Assembly (NCBI RefSeq): GCF_009789675.1
Contig: NZ_CP046916.1
Location: 248,001 to 312,000 of the forward strand
Length of the DNA stretch: 64,000 bases
Direction of reading: 5' to 3'
DNA from: Paraburkholderia acidisoli
Lineage (GTDB): Bacteria > Pseudomonadota > Gammaproteobacteria > Burkholderiales > Burkholderiaceae
Shown here: piece by piece, positions 26,417-34,445 of the stretch
Numbering within the stretch: position 1 is the first letter of the stretch
Layout of the letters: the number at the start of each line of letters is the position of its first letter
Program-made: the position numbers and the translations under genes
Notes under the pieces: model-generated
Database searches by the model: none
What the model was told of the DNA's origin: nothing
The model's input: the letters and a program-made list of their open reading frames with translations, nothing else

Positions 26417-27154
26417 TTACGACGTGGCGCTGGCGTGCGCCGTGATGAAACCTTGCTTGACGAGATCGATATCGTTCGCAGCCACCGCCATGCGATAGCC
26501 GTTCGCGAAGGCTTTGCGTGCGGCCGCCGCGTCGCCGGTGAAGAGGCCGCACGGCAAGTCGTGCTCGCGCGCGGCCGCGAGCACGCGTTCGCAGTCGCGC
26601 GTGATCACGTCGGGGTCGGCGGTGCCGCGCGACAGCGACAGATCCCCAGTGCCGATAAAGAGGTAGTCCACGCCCGGCACCGCCGCAATCGCGCGTGCGT
26701 TCTCCACGCCCTGGACCGTTTCGATCAGCATGCCCACCGCAACGTGGCGATCGGCGTCGAGCATGGCCTCGATGCCTGCGAGCAGCGGCCGCACGCCGCC
26801 TGCCGAGCGATTGCCGAAGGGCGGGTAGCGCGAGGCGGAAACGGCGCGGCGTGCGTCGTCGGCGGTTTCGATCATGGGAATGAGTACCGACGATGCGCCG
26901 GCATCCAGCGCCTGTGCAATCGCGTGCGGCGAGTTCTCCGCGCAGCGGCCGATCACGGGCACGCGCAGACGCACGGCGGCAATGGCCGCTTCGAGCGTGC
27001 CGCGCTCCCACAAGCCGTGCTGGAGATCGAGCACGATCGCGCCCGGTGCGGCGTGCGTGGCGAATTCCACGAGTGGCGTACTGCCCAGCGCGAGCCAGAT
27101 GACGTCCACCGGCGCGGCTTGCTGCAAACGAGACTTGAGCGACGAAAAGAGCAT
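26417..27154 (-). CDS. HpcH/HpaI family aldolase
   Basis: The 245-residue class II pyruvate aldolase shows WLALGSTPLVEFATHAAPGAIVLDLQHG, VLIPMIETADDARRAV, MLIETVQGVENARAIAAVPGVDYLFIGTGDLSLS and metal ligands within the IETVQG and GTGDLS segments. The family splits 4-hydroxy-2-oxo acids to pyruvate plus an aldehyde. The start is ATG at 27154, with GGGGAAA 8 bases upstream. It is the first gene of the minus-strand operon and is divergent from the monooxygenase operon. It may cleave a ring-opening product, but the substrate is not known. Confidence 0.88.
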   Translation of the reverse strand: MLFSSLKSRLQQAAPVDVIWLALGSTPLVEFATHAAPGAIVLDLQHGLWERGTLEAAIAAVRLRVPVIGRCAENSPHAIAQALDAGASSVLIPMIETADDARRAVSASRYPPFGNRSAGGVRPLLAGIEAMLDADRHVAVGMLIETVQGVENARAIAAVPGVDYLFIGTGDLSLSRGTADPDVITRDCERVLAAAREHDLPCGLFTGDAAAARKAFANGYRMAVAANDIDLVKQGFITAHASATS

Positions 27155-27281
27155 GACCGGTTTCCCCGAGCGTCCCGGCGCGACGGCCGTAAACGGTCGC
27201 GCCTGTGTTCGTCCTGTGTGAGTCGCCGCAGTGGAAATTGCGGCCGTGTCCGGACAGGAATGCCGGGCACAGGAAACAAAA

Positions 27282-27291
27282 CTGAATTCAG
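27282..27291. promoter_or_regulatory. Palindrome CTGAATTCAG, candidate operator 1
   Basis: A perfect 10-bp palindrome in the divergent promoter between the aldolase and the EthD-like gene. With its flanking bases it contains ATTCAGAA, repeated in operator 2 at 27434-27447. Downstream lies an A/T-rich tract. Confidence 0.4.
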
Positions 27292-27433
27292 AATATTTTT
27301 GAAAAAAAAGAATGTCAAACGCGAATTCCATGATTCTGGATCGATCGCGGGTATACGCGGATACGCACACCTGTACCGTGAAATCGTCACGAATTCGGAG
27401 CGCAATCGTTGACTTCGAAATTTTCAAACCATA

Positions 27434-27447
27434 TTCTGTATTCAGAA
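27434..27447. promoter_or_regulatory. Dyad TTCTG-TATT-CAGAA, candidate operator 2
   Basis: A perfect 5-bp inverted repeat with a 4-base spacer, 154 bases from operator 1 measured between the shared ATTCAGAA octamers. It lies about 80 bases before the GTG start of the plus-strand operon. The rest of the 371-base gap (27155-27525) shows no gene. Confidence 0.4.
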
Positions 27448-27525
27448 GTCAGTTGCACGATTGCGGTGCATTCGTTGGACAACAGACCGGCTCGCAAGCC
27501 GGCTTGTCGATGGGGAGATCACGCT

Positions 27526-28218
27526 GTGGAAATCGCTTTATTTCTGACGTATCGTGTGCCGCCGGGCGCGGGGGCCGCGCCGCTCAACACGTTCGCGCAG
27601 GCGCTCGCCGCCACACCGGAATTGCGGCAAGCGGTGCTGCACGTACCGGCCACGGCGAGCGATCCGTATCTCAACGACGAGCACGCGCCGCAACTCGTAC
27701 TGCAGCTCTATTTCAACGAACTCACTGCGCTCGAAGCAGTGGCTTCGAGTACGGGCAGTTTGCAGGCTCTCACCGACCGTCGCACGATCGCGTGGACGGG
27801 CAGCGCCGAAATCACGCAGCAGGCCATGGCCGTGCGCCGCTATGCAACGCCCGCGCCGAATCACGACGCCGGCACCCGCTGCACGTATCTGGTCGCGTAC
27901 GAAGGCGCACCGCGCGACTACGACGCGTGGCTTGGCCACTATCTCGCGGGGCACGTGCCGCTGATGCAGCGTCTGCCCGAGATCCGCGAACTCGAAATCT
28001 ACACGCGGCTCGAAACCGTGAGTGCGTTGCCCGCGCGGCGCGAACAAGCGGTGCAGCGCAACAAGGTCGTGTTCGACACGGCCGAAGCGCTCACGCACGC
28101 GCTGCATTCGCCGATCCGCCACGACATGCGTCGCGACTACGAAGCGTCGCCGCCGTTCGACGGCCATAACGTGCATTTTCCGATGACGAGCCGCTACGTG
28201 CGCGTGCTTGCCGAATGA
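27526..28218 (+). CDS. EthD-like dimeric alpha/beta-barrel protein
   Basis: The 230-residue protein is not firmly recognised. Its second half (CTYLVAYEGAPRDYDAWLGHYLAGHVPLMQRLPEIRELEIYTRLE) has the look of EthD-type dimeric alpha/beta-barrel domains, with a conserved Tyr-x-x-His-Val-Pro core. The first half (EIALFLTYRVPPG...LVLQLYFNELTALEAV) may be a second, divergent copy. I chose GTG 27526, which has GGGGAG about 8 bases upstream. It is the first gene of an operon with a flavin monooxygenase and its reductase, so a role in the same oxidation is likely. Confidence 0.6.
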   Translation: MEIALFLTYRVPPGAGAAPLNTFAQALAATPELRQAVLHVPATASDPYLNDEHAPQLVLQLYFNELTALEAVASSTGSLQALTDRRTIAWTGSAEITQQAMAVRRYATPAPNHDAGTRCTYLVAYEGAPRDYDAWLGHYLAGHVPLMQRLPEIRELEIYTRLETVSALPARREQAVQRNKVVFDTAEALTHALHSPIRHDMRRDYEASPPFDGHNVHFPMTSRYVRVLAE

Positions 28219-28261
28219 CGCCGGCGTTGCGCCGGTCAGCGTAATTTTCAGGAGCGTACTG

Positions 28262-29362
28262 ATGAGCGAGGTCGTGCAAAACCCCATGCGCGGGCCGAAT
28301 CCCTTCAAGGTCGGCGTGTTCTCCGCGAATGCCGATGGCGGGCTGAGTTTCACCACCGTGCCCGAGCGCTGGACCGCGCAGTGGGACGACGTGCAGCGCG
28401 CGGCCGTGATCGCCGACCAGGGCGGCCTGGACTTCTTCCTCCCGATCGCGCGATGGAAGGGGTTCGGCGGCGCGACCAACGCGCGCGAATGGTCGTTCGA
28501 GACGTTCACGTTCGCGGCCGCGCTTGCGGCGGTGACCCGGCGCATCGCCTTGTTCATGACGGTCCACGTGCCGCTCGTGCACCCGATCTACGCGGCCAAG
28601 GCGCTCGCCACCGTCGATCACGTGAGCCACGGGCGCGCCGGTCTGAACATCGTGTGCGGCTGGAACCCCGACGAATTCGCCATGTTCGGCACGAAGCTCA
28701 GCGAGACGCCCTACGTGCAGGCCGCCGAGTGGACCGAGATTCTCACGCGGCTTTATAACGATCCCGCGCCGCTCGATTTTGCCGGCCAGTTTTATCAGCT
28801 GAAACAGGCGGTGTCGAAACCAGCGGCATTGCAGTCGCCGCGACCGGTGACGATGAACGCGGCGTTCGGGCCGCCCGGCCGCGATTTCGCGGCACAGTAT
28901 TGCGATTATCTGTTCACCACGTTCACCGACATCGACACGGGTCGCCAGCATATCGACGATGTGCGCACGCGCGCCGCCAAGGTCGGGCGCGACGTGGGCG
29001 TGTACACGGTCGCGCACGTGGTTTGCCGCGAGACGGAGCGGGAAGCGCGCGATTACTACGACTACTATTCGCGCGATCACGCCGACGAAGCCGCGCTCGA
29101 CTATCACATGAAGCAGAAGCAGGGCTTTTCGAAGAGCCACGAAGACGACGCCTACCGCCTGTACCGGCAGCGGTTCGCGGCGGGCACCGGCAGCTATCCG
29201 CTCGTCGGCACGCCGGAGCAGATTGTCGAGCAGATGGTCCGCATGCACGAAGCGGGATTCGGCGGCGCCGCGCTCACGTTCGTGAATTATGTCGAGGAAC
29301 TGCCGTTCTTCTGCGAACGCGTGGTGCCGCTCATGCGCGAACGCGGCTTGCGGGTCGAGTGA
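28262..29362 (+). CDS. LLM-class (RutA-like) flavin-dependent monooxygenase
   Basis: The 366-residue luciferase-like monooxygenase shows FKVGVFSANADGGLS, DFFLPIARWKGFGGATNAREWSFETFTFAAALAA, ALATVDHVSHGRAGLNIVCGWNPDEFAMFG and the C-terminal LVGTPEQIVEQMVRMHEAGFGGAALTFVNY. These follow the RutA/SsuD/DszA pattern. Such enzymes use reduced FMN and oxygen to open rings or break C-N and C-S bonds. The flavin reductase encoded 29 bases downstream would supply FMNH2. AGGAG lies before the ATG at 28262. The substrate is unknown; uracil is not implied because the rest of the Rut system is absent. Confidence 0.87.
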   Translation: MSEVVQNPMRGPNPFKVGVFSANADGGLSFTTVPERWTAQWDDVQRAAVIADQGGLDFFLPIARWKGFGGATNAREWSFETFTFAAALAAVTRRIALFMTVHVPLVHPIYAAKALATVDHVSHGRAGLNIVCGWNPDEFAMFGTKLSETPYVQAAEWTEILTRLYNDPAPLDFAGQFYQLKQAVSKPAALQSPRPVTMNAAFGPPGRDFAAQYCDYLFTTFTDIDTGRQHIDDVRTRAAKVGRDVGVYTVAHVVCRETEREARDYYDYYSRDHADEAALDYHMKQKQGFSKSHEDDAYRLYRQRFAAGTGSYPLVGTPEQIVEQMVRMHEAGFGGAALTFVNYVEELPFFCERVVPLMRERGLRVE

Positions 29363-29391
29363 GTAGAAAAACCCACAGGGAGTGAGTTTGA

Positions 29392-29934
29392 ATGAGTCTG
29401 TTTGAGAATCCCGCCGAGCCGCGCGCCTTCGCTCCAGCCGACGAATTCCGCCGCGGCATGCGCCGGCTCGCGGGCGGTGTGACGATCGTCGCCGCGCGGC
29501 TGGCAGACGGGTCGCCATGCGGTCTCGCGGCCACGGCCGTGTGCTCGGTCACCACGGAGCCGGCCGCGCTGCTGACGTGCGTGAACCGCTCGAGTTCGCT
29601 CGGCAGCGTGATTGCGGAAGGCATGCCGTTCACCGTCAACGTGCTCGCCGCGCATCACGAGGAACTGGCGCGCGCGTTTGGCGGCATGCTCGGCCTCGAT
29701 CAGACAGCGCGCTTTCTGGCCGGCGACTGGCGCGAGGCGCACAACGGGGCGCCGCGGCTTGCCGATGCGCTGGTTTCTTTCACGTGCCGGGTGGCGCGAA
29801 CCGTCGACGTGTCGAGTCACCTGGTCGTGATCGGCGAGGTGGAACACGTGAACCTGCCCGAAGACGACGCTGCACGCCCGCACCTCATTTATCACAATGG
29901 CACGTTTCGGCAGATCGGCGAGAGTTCGGCGTAA
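29392..29934 (+). CDS. Flavin reductase of a two-component monooxygenase
   Basis: The 180-residue protein is a flavin-reductase-like domain: FRRGMRRLAGGVTIVAARLADGSPCGLAATAVCSVTTEPAALLTCVNRSSS, then MPFTVNVLAAHHEELARAFGG and the final LIYHNGTFRQIG. These motifs match the HpaC/RutF/NtaB group that reduces free FMN with NAD(P)H. It is encoded directly after the LLM monooxygenase and closes the operon. AGGGAG is seen before the ATG. Confidence 0.9.
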   Translation: MSLFENPAEPRAFAPADEFRRGMRRLAGGVTIVAARLADGSPCGLAATAVCSVTTEPAALLTCVNRSSSLGSVIAEGMPFTVNVLAAHHEELARAFGGMLGLDQTARFLAGDWREAHNGAPRLADALVSFTCRVARTVDVSSHLVVIGEVEHVNLPEDDAARPHLIYHNGTFRQIGESSA

Positions 29935-30219
29935 TGGCTGGCGCGCGGGTTTTGCGAATCAGTGTGGTGGCTGCGCAGTATGCGCAGGCAATGCGAGGTG
30001 AGGCGCAGCGTGTATTTGCACCGTTTCTGTGCGTTACGATCATCCGGCTTTCTGAAGCGCGGGGAAAAGCGCGGCGGAAAAACCTTGCGAATAACGCGTG
30101 CGAAAAAGCACGGCCTTTTCACATCGACGAGACAACAGCCCGCCACACGGCCGCGCGCGACCATGGCGTGAAAGCGCTGACTCAGGGAAAACCAGGAGAA
30201 AAAACGGTAAATGCCGCGA

Positions 30220-30540
30220 TTAAGCTCTGACCGTTGCGAGGCGCGTGCCGGCAAAGGGATCGTTTCTCCAATCCACGGCATGCGCTTCTTTCGCCTCGAC
30301 CGGAGTGGCGGCAATGGCGAAATGTTCCAGGGATTGCCCCGCGCTAATGGCCTGTTGAACCCATTGCGGCGCTTCGCCTTTACCGTCCCAGGATTGTCCG
30401 GTCGCGCTGCGGTACCGCGCCGCTTTAACGGCTAATTGATCCTGGGCGATGGATTCCGCCAGGGCTTCGGGGCTAATGCCGAATTCGTCCATTCTGCGGC
30501 GCAGATAGGACACGATGCTTTCTCTTTTGCGCTCGTCCAC
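30220..30540 (-). CDS. Short H-NS family DNA-binding protein
   Basis: The 106-residue protein contains the H-NS C-terminal core: ARYRSATGQSWDGKGEAPQWV (residues 41-61), where the G-KGEAP stretch inserts into the DNA minor groove. The N-terminal 40 residues (ERKRESIVSYLRRRMDEFGISPEALAESIAQ) are far shorter than the usual oligomerisation domain. A GTG at 30540 with GGAAGGAAG upstream is preferred over a TTG at 30555. The tail after residue 65 is unlike H-NS. It is monocistronic, beside a 511-base gap (30541-31051) in which I see no convincing gene. Confidence 0.75.
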   Translation of the reverse strand: MDERKRESIVSYLRRRMDEFGISPEALAESIAQDQLAVKAARYRSATGQSWDGKGEAPQWVQQAISAGQSLEHFAIAATPVEAKEAHAVDWRNDPFAGTRLATVRA

Positions 30541-31051
30541 GCTTCCTTCCTTCAATCTTTATTTTTGCGCCGATTGGCACTCACGGTAGCGCAAGCGGCG
30601 TGCCTTTAGAATAGCACGCCGGTCGGGCGGGGGCTGTCATTTAGCGCACATAACGGGTGAATCCCGATACCGCGCGTTAAGGATCGCGTAATAAACCGTG
30701 ACGTAATGAATGTTAATGCGTTTCGCCGCCGGGCGCGGCGCTTTACAACGCATTATGGCCGATTTTAAACGGTCGTTCGTGCGGTGTGTATGAAACGGGC
30801 GAAATCGGGCGAGCTTGCGACGAGAAAGGCGCTGGCGGTGCGCAACATGGCGGCTGGCGGCCAGATCGCTTTCGAGCACCATTTCGGGTGGCGGCACGAT
30901 GCGCCTGAAGCGGTCGAGATCATCTTCAGCGAACGTTCCCTGGACGCGTGGTCGGTTGGGGGAATTGAGGTCGGATAAGTGAACCGGCTCGTCATCATGC
31001 GCGGCGACTGGCGGGGGCACGCTCCGCCAGTCGCTCAACGCATGGCACAAC

Positions 31052-31960
31052 TCACGCAACAACTACGGCATGGGAATCTGCCCGCAAGCCGATGATCTCG
31101 CGCGCCTCCGCGGGCGTGGCCGGTTCGTAACCCATCTCACGCACGAGCCGCACAATACGCTCGGTGAGTTGCACGTTGGTCGCGAGTTCGCCGGGACCGT
31201 AGTACAGGTTGTCTTCGAGACCCACGCGCACGTGGCCGCCCAGCAGCAGCGAATTCATCGCCGAAGGCAGTTGCGCGGGCCCGATGCCGCTCACGCAGAA
31301 GATACTGCCTTGGGGCAAGAGATCCACCATCGACTGCAACACGCGCGGCGTATACGGCATGGCGTTCTGGAAGCCGCGATGCGCGCCGAGCACGATGTTG
31401 ACGAAGAACGGCTCGGTGTCGAAACCGGCCGCCGTGAGCGCCGCCACGTCCTGCACGATATGCGTCGGGCTGAACACCTCCCACTCGGGTTTGATGCCGC
31501 GCCGCTTCATTTCCGCCGCAAGCTGTTTCGAACGTTGCGGCGAAGTGTGCATGAGCAGTTCCTTGTTGTCGAAACTCGCAATGATGGTGGTCGCGTCGAG
31601 CGTGCACATTTCCGCGCCCGCTTCGAGTCCCTTCAGCCGCTCCTCCCAGAGAATTTCCCAGTAGCCGTTGGGTGCCTGCGCGATCATGTCGCCGTGCACG
31701 CCGCCGCCTGTCGAGTTGTTGATGACGATGTCGCATCGCGCGCGAATGCGGGCGTTGATGTCGCGATAGATCGCGGGATCGCAGGTCGCGCCGTCGTCGG
31801 GACGTCGCGCGTGGATGGCGACGACGCTCGCACCCGCGTTGTAGCAGTCGTACACGTCGCGTGCGATTTCCCCGGGTTGCGTGGGCAAGTGCGGGTTCTG
31901 CTGCTTGCTCGCCATGCCGCCCGTGGGTGCGATGGTCACAATGACTTTCGGTTTGCTCAT
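31052..31960 (-). CDS. BKACE family protein (DUF849, beta-keto acid cleavage enzyme)
   Basis: The 302-residue protein starts [11 protein letters not shown] and carries the family motifs NSTGGG (82-87), [11 protein letters not shown] (115-125), [42 protein letters not shown] and AREIIGL. BKACE enzymes condense a beta-keto acid with acetyl-CoA and release acetoacetate plus a new acyl-CoA, using a zinc bound by His-x-His and a Glu. Glu249 (GLEDN) is present, but the first His of the motif is Ala here (A48-I-H50), so metal binding may be altered. It is divergent from the phosphotriesterase-family gene and has operator O1 upstream. Confidence 0.88.
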   Translation of the reverse strand: MSKPKVIVTIAPTGGMASKQQNPHLPTQPGEIARDVYDCYNAGASVVAIHARRPDDGATCDPAIYRDINARIRARCDIVINNSTGGGVHGDMIAQAPNGYWEILWEERLKGLEAGAEMCTLDATTIIASFDNKELLMHTSPQRSKQLAAEMKRRGIKPEWEVFSPTHIVQDVAALTAAGFDTEPFFVNIVLGAHRGFQNAMPYTPRVLQSMVDLLPQGSIFCVSGIGPAQLPSAMNSLLLGGHVRVGLEDNLYYGPGELATNVQLTERIVRLVREMGYEPATPAEAREIIGLRADSHAVVVA

Positions 31961-32016
31961 GAATGCCGTCTCCGGAAAAGTTGCCTCGGCAAAATCTTTT
32001 TGATCGAGGAACAGTT

Positions 32017-32041
32017 TTTTATTGTTCAGCGTACAATAAAA
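32017..32041. promoter_or_regulatory. Operator O1: inverted repeat in the BKACE/phosphotriesterase promoter
   Basis: Nine-base arms TTTTATTGT and ACAATAAAA with a 7-base spacer form a perfect dyad. Its core, TTGTTCAGCGTACAA at 32022-32036, matches the sites at 34352-34366 and 36925-36939. It lies between two divergent genes of the proposed beta-amino acid regulon and probably binds the TetR protein encoded nearby. Confidence 0.7.
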
Positions 32042-32140
32042 TTTATTCCACGCCTCGTGGACGCATCAACCTGGGGATAACGCGAGCCCCGCGTGTCGTG
32101 TTCGCGCTCGCGCCTTCACCGCTCTCATGGACGCCGCAAC

Positions 32141-33184
32141 ATGAACGAACCGCTTTCGCGCAAAGGCCGCATTCAAACGGTGCTCGGTCTGATCGAGCCT
32201 GAAGCGCTCGGCCCCACGCTGATGCACGAGCATCTGCTGATCGACCTCGTGCCGCCGCGTCTCGCCGAAGACGCCGACCATGATCAAACCGAAATCGACA
32301 TCTGCAATTGCTGGAAAATCAACTACGGGCAGGTGCCTTCGCTGAAGAACTATCGGCTCGATCAGAAGGACGTGGCGATCGAGGAGCTGGCGGAGTTACG
32401 CGCGGCGGGCGGCGCGGCCATTGTCGATCTGACCACGGGCGGTCTCAAACCCGACCCCGAAGGGCTTGCACAGATCGCGCGCGAGACGGGCGTGCAGGTG
32501 GTGATGGGTTGCGGCCATTACGTGCACGAGTATCAGGACCCGGCGAATGCACAGCGCAGCGTGGACGACTTCGCGCGCGAGATGATCGGGCAGATCACGC
32601 AAGGCGCGTGGGGCACGACGGTGCGCGCGGGCATTATTGGCGAGATCGGCTGCCAGTCGCCGTGGACCGATCAGGAAAGGCGCGTTGTCCATGGCGCGCT
32701 GCTCGCGCAGCAGGAAACCGGCGCGGCGCTCAATCTTCATCCGGGGCGGCACCCCGATCAACCGCAGGAACTCGTGGATACGATCGGGCGCCTCGGCTTT
32801 CCGCTCGAGCGCGTCATCATCAGTCATATCGACCGCACGATTTTCGACGACGAGCGTCTGCTGCGTCTCGCCGATTCGGGCTGCGTGATCGAATTCGATC
32901 TGTTCGGCTGGGAGCAGAGCGCGTATCCGATGTCCGACATCGACATGCCCAACGACGGCGCGCGCCTGCGCATGGTGCGCACGCTGTTCGACCACGGTCA
33001 CGCGGAACGCGTGCTCATGAGTCACGACATCTGCACGCGCACCCGTTTAGGCCGTTATGGCGGCCACGGGTATCAGCATATCTTCGCCAACATCGTGCCG
33101 CGCATGCTGCGGCGCGGCTTCACGCAGGACGAAATCGACACGCTGCTCACGCGCAATCCGCGCCGCCTGCTCACGTTCGTGTAA
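32141..33184 (+). CDS. Phosphotriesterase-family metal hydrolase
   Basis: The 347-residue amidohydrolase-fold protein shows the phosphotriesterase-family metal motifs: LGPTLMHEHLLID (His-x-His), GIIGEIGC (bridging Glu), NLHPGRHP, VIISHIDRTIF and VLMSHDICTR (Asp). Members act as lactonases, esterases or amide hydrolases, and the native substrate is seldom known. The ATG at 32141 gives the conserved N terminus. It is divergent from the BKACE gene with operator O1 between them, which suggests that it opens a lactone or hydrolyses an ester in the same pathway. Confidence 0.85.
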   Translation: MNEPLSRKGRIQTVLGLIEPEALGPTLMHEHLLIDLVPPRLAEDADHDQTEIDICNCWKINYGQVPSLKNYRLDQKDVAIEELAELRAAGGAAIVDLTTGGLKPDPEGLAQIARETGVQVVMGCGHYVHEYQDPANAQRSVDDFAREMIGQITQGAWGTTVRAGIIGEIGCQSPWTDQERRVVHGALLAQQETGAALNLHPGRHPDQPQELVDTIGRLGFPLERVIISHIDRTIFDDERLLRLADSGCVIEFDLFGWEQSAYPMSDIDMPNDGARLRMVRTLFDHGHAERVLMSHDICTRTRLGRYGGHGYQHIFANIVPRMLRRGFTQDEIDTLLTRNPRRLLTFV

Positions 33185-33214
33185 CGCGGCGTCGCTGCCC
33201 CAGCGCTTCGCCGC

Positions 33215-34153
33215 TCACTTCGCGAGCATGCGTTCCATGCCCGCGATGGCGACTTCCACGAAGGTGTCGAAACTCGAATCGAGCGGCACCTCGCTGCCGC
33301 TTTGCCAGCGCACGATGAACGCACGGTTCGCGAGCGCGGGCAGATGACGCGCGAGCGTCGGGTATTCGAGCGCGCGAATGTCGTGGACTTTCTCCTGCAA
33401 CTGGCCAGTCCAGATCGCGAGGTCGTCGGTGGGCAGCGGCGCGAATTCGAGCGTCGCGAAACCCACCATGTTCGCCACCACCACGTTGTACATGTCGACC
33501 AGCCGGGTTTCGGCGCAGCCCGCCTGCAACAGCACCGCGAGAATGCGGTCGATCAGCAGCGGGCTCAGGCTCGCGTTCGACACGAGTTGCGCGCCCACCA
33601 GTTGCGCGACGTTCGGATGCCGTTGCACCGACTTGCGGTAGCGGCGGAACAACTCGCGAAACCAGTCCTGCCAACCCAGCTTGCCGATCTCGGGCGTGAC
33701 GCCCGCCATGGTGGCTTCGACCACGGCGGCGAGCAACGCGTCGCGATTGGGCACGTGCCAATACACGGCGGTGGGATAGACGTCGAGCTGGCGTGCCACT
33801 TCGCGCAGGCTGAAGGCCGTGAGGCCGTTCTGGTCGATCTGCTCGATCGCCACCGCGACGATGCGCTCGCGCGTGAGCGCCTTGTCGGCGGGCGCTGCCT
33901 TCTTTCTGGCGGTGCCGCTGGCGCGTTTTGCCGGCGCCTCGGTCGAAACCTTGGCCGGCGCTTTTGCCGGAGCTTTGGTGGCCGATGCGGTGGCCGATGC
34001 ATTGGCCGATTGGGTTGCCAGCCTGGTCGCCAGATTCGCGGGCGTTTTCGTCACGCGCGCGGCGTTGCCAGCGGGCGTGACGCTCGCCGCGGTTCTTGCC
34101 GCCGGTTTCGAGGTTCTTGCTGCGGCTTCCTTTGCAGTGGTGGCTTTCTTCAC
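33215..34153 (-). CDS. TetR family regulator with histone-like N-terminal extension
   Basis: The 312-residue protein has a TetR helix-turn-helix at about 95-145 (TRERIVAVAIEQIDQNGLTAFSLREVARQLDVYPTAVYWHVPNRDALLAAVV) and a C-terminal ligand domain. Unusually, residues 1-92 are rich in Lys, Ala, Pro and Thr (KKATTAKEAAART, SATKAPAKAPAKVS), resembling histone-H1-like tails. I chose GTG 34153, with GGA 6 bases upstream. It faces the porin gene, and candidate operators lie at 34256-34270 and 34352-34366. It is the likely master regulator of the region. Confidence 0.85.
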   Translation of the reverse strand: MKKATTAKEAAARTSKPAARTAASVTPAGNAARVTKTPANLATRLATQSANASATASATKAPAKAPAKVSTEAPAKRASGTARKKAAPADKALTRERIVAVAIEQIDQNGLTAFSLREVARQLDVYPTAVYWHVPNRDALLAAVVEATMAGVTPEIGKLGWQDWFRELFRRYRKSVQRHPNVAQLVGAQLVSNASLSPLLIDRILAVLLQAGCAETRLVDMYNVVVANMVGFATLEFAPLPTDDLAIWTGQLQEKVHDIRALEYPTLARHLPALANRAFIVRWQSGSEVPLDSSFDTFVEVAIAGMERMLAK

Positions 34154-34255
34154 GTGTGTTCCGTTATTCGATGATGCGCCCGGCGCCCCGCGCAGACCAC
34201 GAGGTCGAGCGGGATCATGCTGGATCAAGCGGGGCCGGGTCGGACAAGGCTTTCA

Positions 34256-34270
34256 TTGTATATCGCACAA
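34256..34270. promoter_or_regulatory. Operator O4 (weaker copy): TTGTATATCGCACAA
   Basis: This 15-mer keeps TTGT-N7-ACAA and the A and CG positions of the O1-O3 consensus. It lies 103 bases before the TetR start, where an autoregulatory site is expected. It is less symmetric, so confidence is lower. Confidence 0.45.
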
Positions 34271-34351
34271 CTGTCTCTTCACCGCGACGCCAGGCGCGCC
34301 TCCATTTTTTTCCTGGTTGCGTTTCCATTTTTATCGCCCTATAACCTCGTC

Positions 34352-34366
34352 TTGTTCATTGAACAA
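34352..34366. promoter_or_regulatory. Operator O2: perfect dyad TTGTTCA-T-TGAACAA
   Basis: A perfect 15-bp palindrome 80 bases before the porin start and about 200 bases before the TetR start. It is followed by TAAA, as is O1. It is the most symmetric member of the set and probably the best binding site. Confidence 0.7.
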
Positions 34367-34445
34367 TAAAACAGTGTTCGAAGTACAGATAAGCGGATGA
34401 CAGCGTTCAGCCGCGACATTCACACGACGGGTATCGGAGATCGTT

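Noticed and set aside
30637..31062. A 141-codon minus-strand frame and a 64-codon plus-strand frame (30784-30978) in the gap after the BKACE gene
   Set aside because: Neither has a convincing ribosome site or a recognised motif, and the minus frame runs into the BKACE 3' end. They could be remnants but I cannot support it.
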